DNA from: an uncultured Spirochaetaceae bacterium | GTDB taxonomy: Bacteria; Spirochaetota; Spirochaetia; Treponematales; Treponemataceae | Assembly: GCA_902772605.1 (NCBI GenBank) | Contig: CACYBG010000121.1 | Coordinates: 1-7,666 of the forward strand | DNA: 7,666 nucleotides | Reading direction: 5' to 3' | Shown: piece by piece, positions 6,927-7,666 of the stretch | How the letters are laid out: every line of letters starts with the position of its first letter | How positions within the stretch are numbered: the stretch's first letter is position 1 | The notes under the pieces: model-generated | Database searches by the model: none | What the model was told of the DNA's origin: nothing | What the model saw: only the letters and a program-made list of their open reading frames with translations | Program-made: the position numbers and the translations under genes

Positions 6927-7666
6927 ATGAAAAACGTTAAATCCGTGCTTTCGCTTTTTTGCTCCCGTTTGCGTCCGATAGGGGGGGGGGGCTATTCTTA
7001 TGTATAGTAATCTTTTTTACTTCATGTGAAAACTTCATGAACGGTGCGGAACTCAAAAAAAAGATTGAGGAGCAGGTTACGCTTGCAAACGCCCCTGAAT
7101 ATCAGATTGTCATAGACGGAAACAAGGGGAAGTTTTCTCCGTCAAAGGGTTCATATCCGCTTAAAGTGACCCAGAGCATGAACATCTCATTTGAAAGCGA
7201 TACCGATTTTGCATTCATCCGCTGGGAAGTTTACAATGCACTTACAGGCAAGACACTTGAATCTTCCGAATACATCGATATTGCGGATTCGGAAAGCGAT
7301 AAAACTACGATAAAGCTTTTGAAGGAACCGGAGTCTGACGTTGCGCTTGGGGTAAGGAGCGTCGTTAGTGAAAGACCGCAAATCATATCATACACGCCGA
7401 CATCAATCGGGATGCTGAAGGATTCCACCATACAGGTTCTGTTCAACTTCGACATGGATCCTGAATCCATCTATTTCAGTGATAATGAAATTGATGCGCT
7501 GAAGGCTGAAGGTGTTAAGGTTTTCCTTCCGGAGTACGGTAATGGAAGGAAACACGGTTACGTCAAAAACGGTGAAACGTTTTTCAAGAACATCCTGATT
7601 ACAAACAATAAAACCGGTCAGAACATCACCGATCGTTTTTGCGCCCCCACATTTGAGAGCTCAAGG
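6927..7666 (+). CDS. Putative phase-variable treponemal lipoprotein (OFF frame here), 3' partial
   Basis: The ATG at 6927 opens a basic n-region (starts MKNVKSVLSLF) that reaches an 11-G tract at 6981-6991. In this frame translation stops at 7005-7007 after 26 residues. From the tract onward, the frame beginning at 6992 is open to the window end. With 12 G (or 9 G) the two join: Gly run, hydrophobic core LFLCIVIFF, lipobox FTSC with Cys codon 7025-7027 (residue 34 with 12 G), then ENFMNGAELKKKIEEQ. Mature domains are a first module (about 7080-7360, NAPEYQIVIDGNKGKFSPS, later FAFIRWEVYNA) resembling InlB-B-repeat-like modules. After it comes an SbsA/Big_5 Ig-like domain (from about 7370: ERPQIISYTPTS, VLFNFDMDPESIYFS, then YFKN/ILITNNKTG equivalents). 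I recall this order from large Treponema surface lipoproteins. No stop is seen before 7666, so the gene continues right. It may instead be a sequencing artefact or a true pseudogene. Confidence 0.8.
6981..6991 (+). repeat. Poly-G tract (11 G) in the signal-peptide coding region
   Basis: Eleven consecutive G bases begin exactly at codon 19 of the lipoprotein gene, between the basic n-region and the hydrophobic core. The downstream lipoprotein frame is reached only when the number of G is a multiple of three (9 or 12). Eleven gives a stop after 26 residues, and ten would give a stop after 33. In-frame length changes only add or remove a glycine at a tolerant position, as expected for a slipped-strand switch. 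Confidence 0.93.

Noticed and set aside
7187..7470. Minus-strand open frames within the lipoprotein region
   Set aside because: They lie opposite the lipoprotein's Ig-like modules, which have recognisable motifs on the plus strand; no ribosome sites were evident.

Overview
The window looks like a chromosomal segment from a host-associated or gut-type Treponema or close spirochaete. Three things point there: moderate GC with strong Shine-Dalgarno sites, a gliding-type (Gld-like) ABC exporter operon, and at the right end a lipoprotein whose two-module architecture I recognise from memory as a large treponemal surface-lipoprotein family. The genus is an inference and no database was searched.

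Layout. (1) 1-4331, plus strand: a tightly packed operon. It holds an ABC-2/GldF-type permease (open at the left edge, so its N-terminus is missing), a GldG-like large periplasmic auxiliary subunit (one base after the permease stop), and a DUF4340 membrane-anchored protein (8-base overlap with gldG). An ATPase subunit would be expected just left of the window. (2) 4332-5213: after a 63-base gap with an imperfect hairpin comes a two-domain NYN (LabA-like PIN) plus LOTUS/OST-HTH protein, a probable RNA-acting protein, possibly read through from the exporter operon. (3) 5214-5286: a compact, apparently bidirectional intrinsic terminator between convergent genes. (4) 5287-6519, minus strand: a CPA2/NapA-GerN-type cation:proton antiporter. 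(5) 6520-6926: about 400 bases without a convincing gene. It holds a candidate promoter for the antiporter, a nested imperfect hairpin of 65 bases, a weak extended -10, and a perfect 15-bp inverted repeat just ahead of the next gene. (6) 6927-7666, plus strand: a lipoprotein gene that runs off the right edge and is broken by an 11-G tract inside its signal peptide.

The main discovery candidate is the last item. The start codon, Shine-Dalgarno and first 18 codons are intact. An 11-G homopolymer then shifts translation into a stop at 7005-7007, while an open frame with lipobox, cysteine and two extracellular modules runs in another frame to the window end. A tract of 9 or 12 G joins them perfectly, and there is no alternative ATG/GTG/TTG between tract and lipobox. 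This is what an ON/OFF phase-variable surface lipoprotein, caught OFF, should look like. The alternative is a homopolymer sequencing error, which raw reads would settle.

How the parts may work together: the permease, GldG-like and DUF4340 proteins probably form one envelope ABC complex of unknown substrate. The NYN-LOTUS protein, antiporter and lipoprotein are separate functions (RNA metabolism, ion homeostasis, surface exposure).
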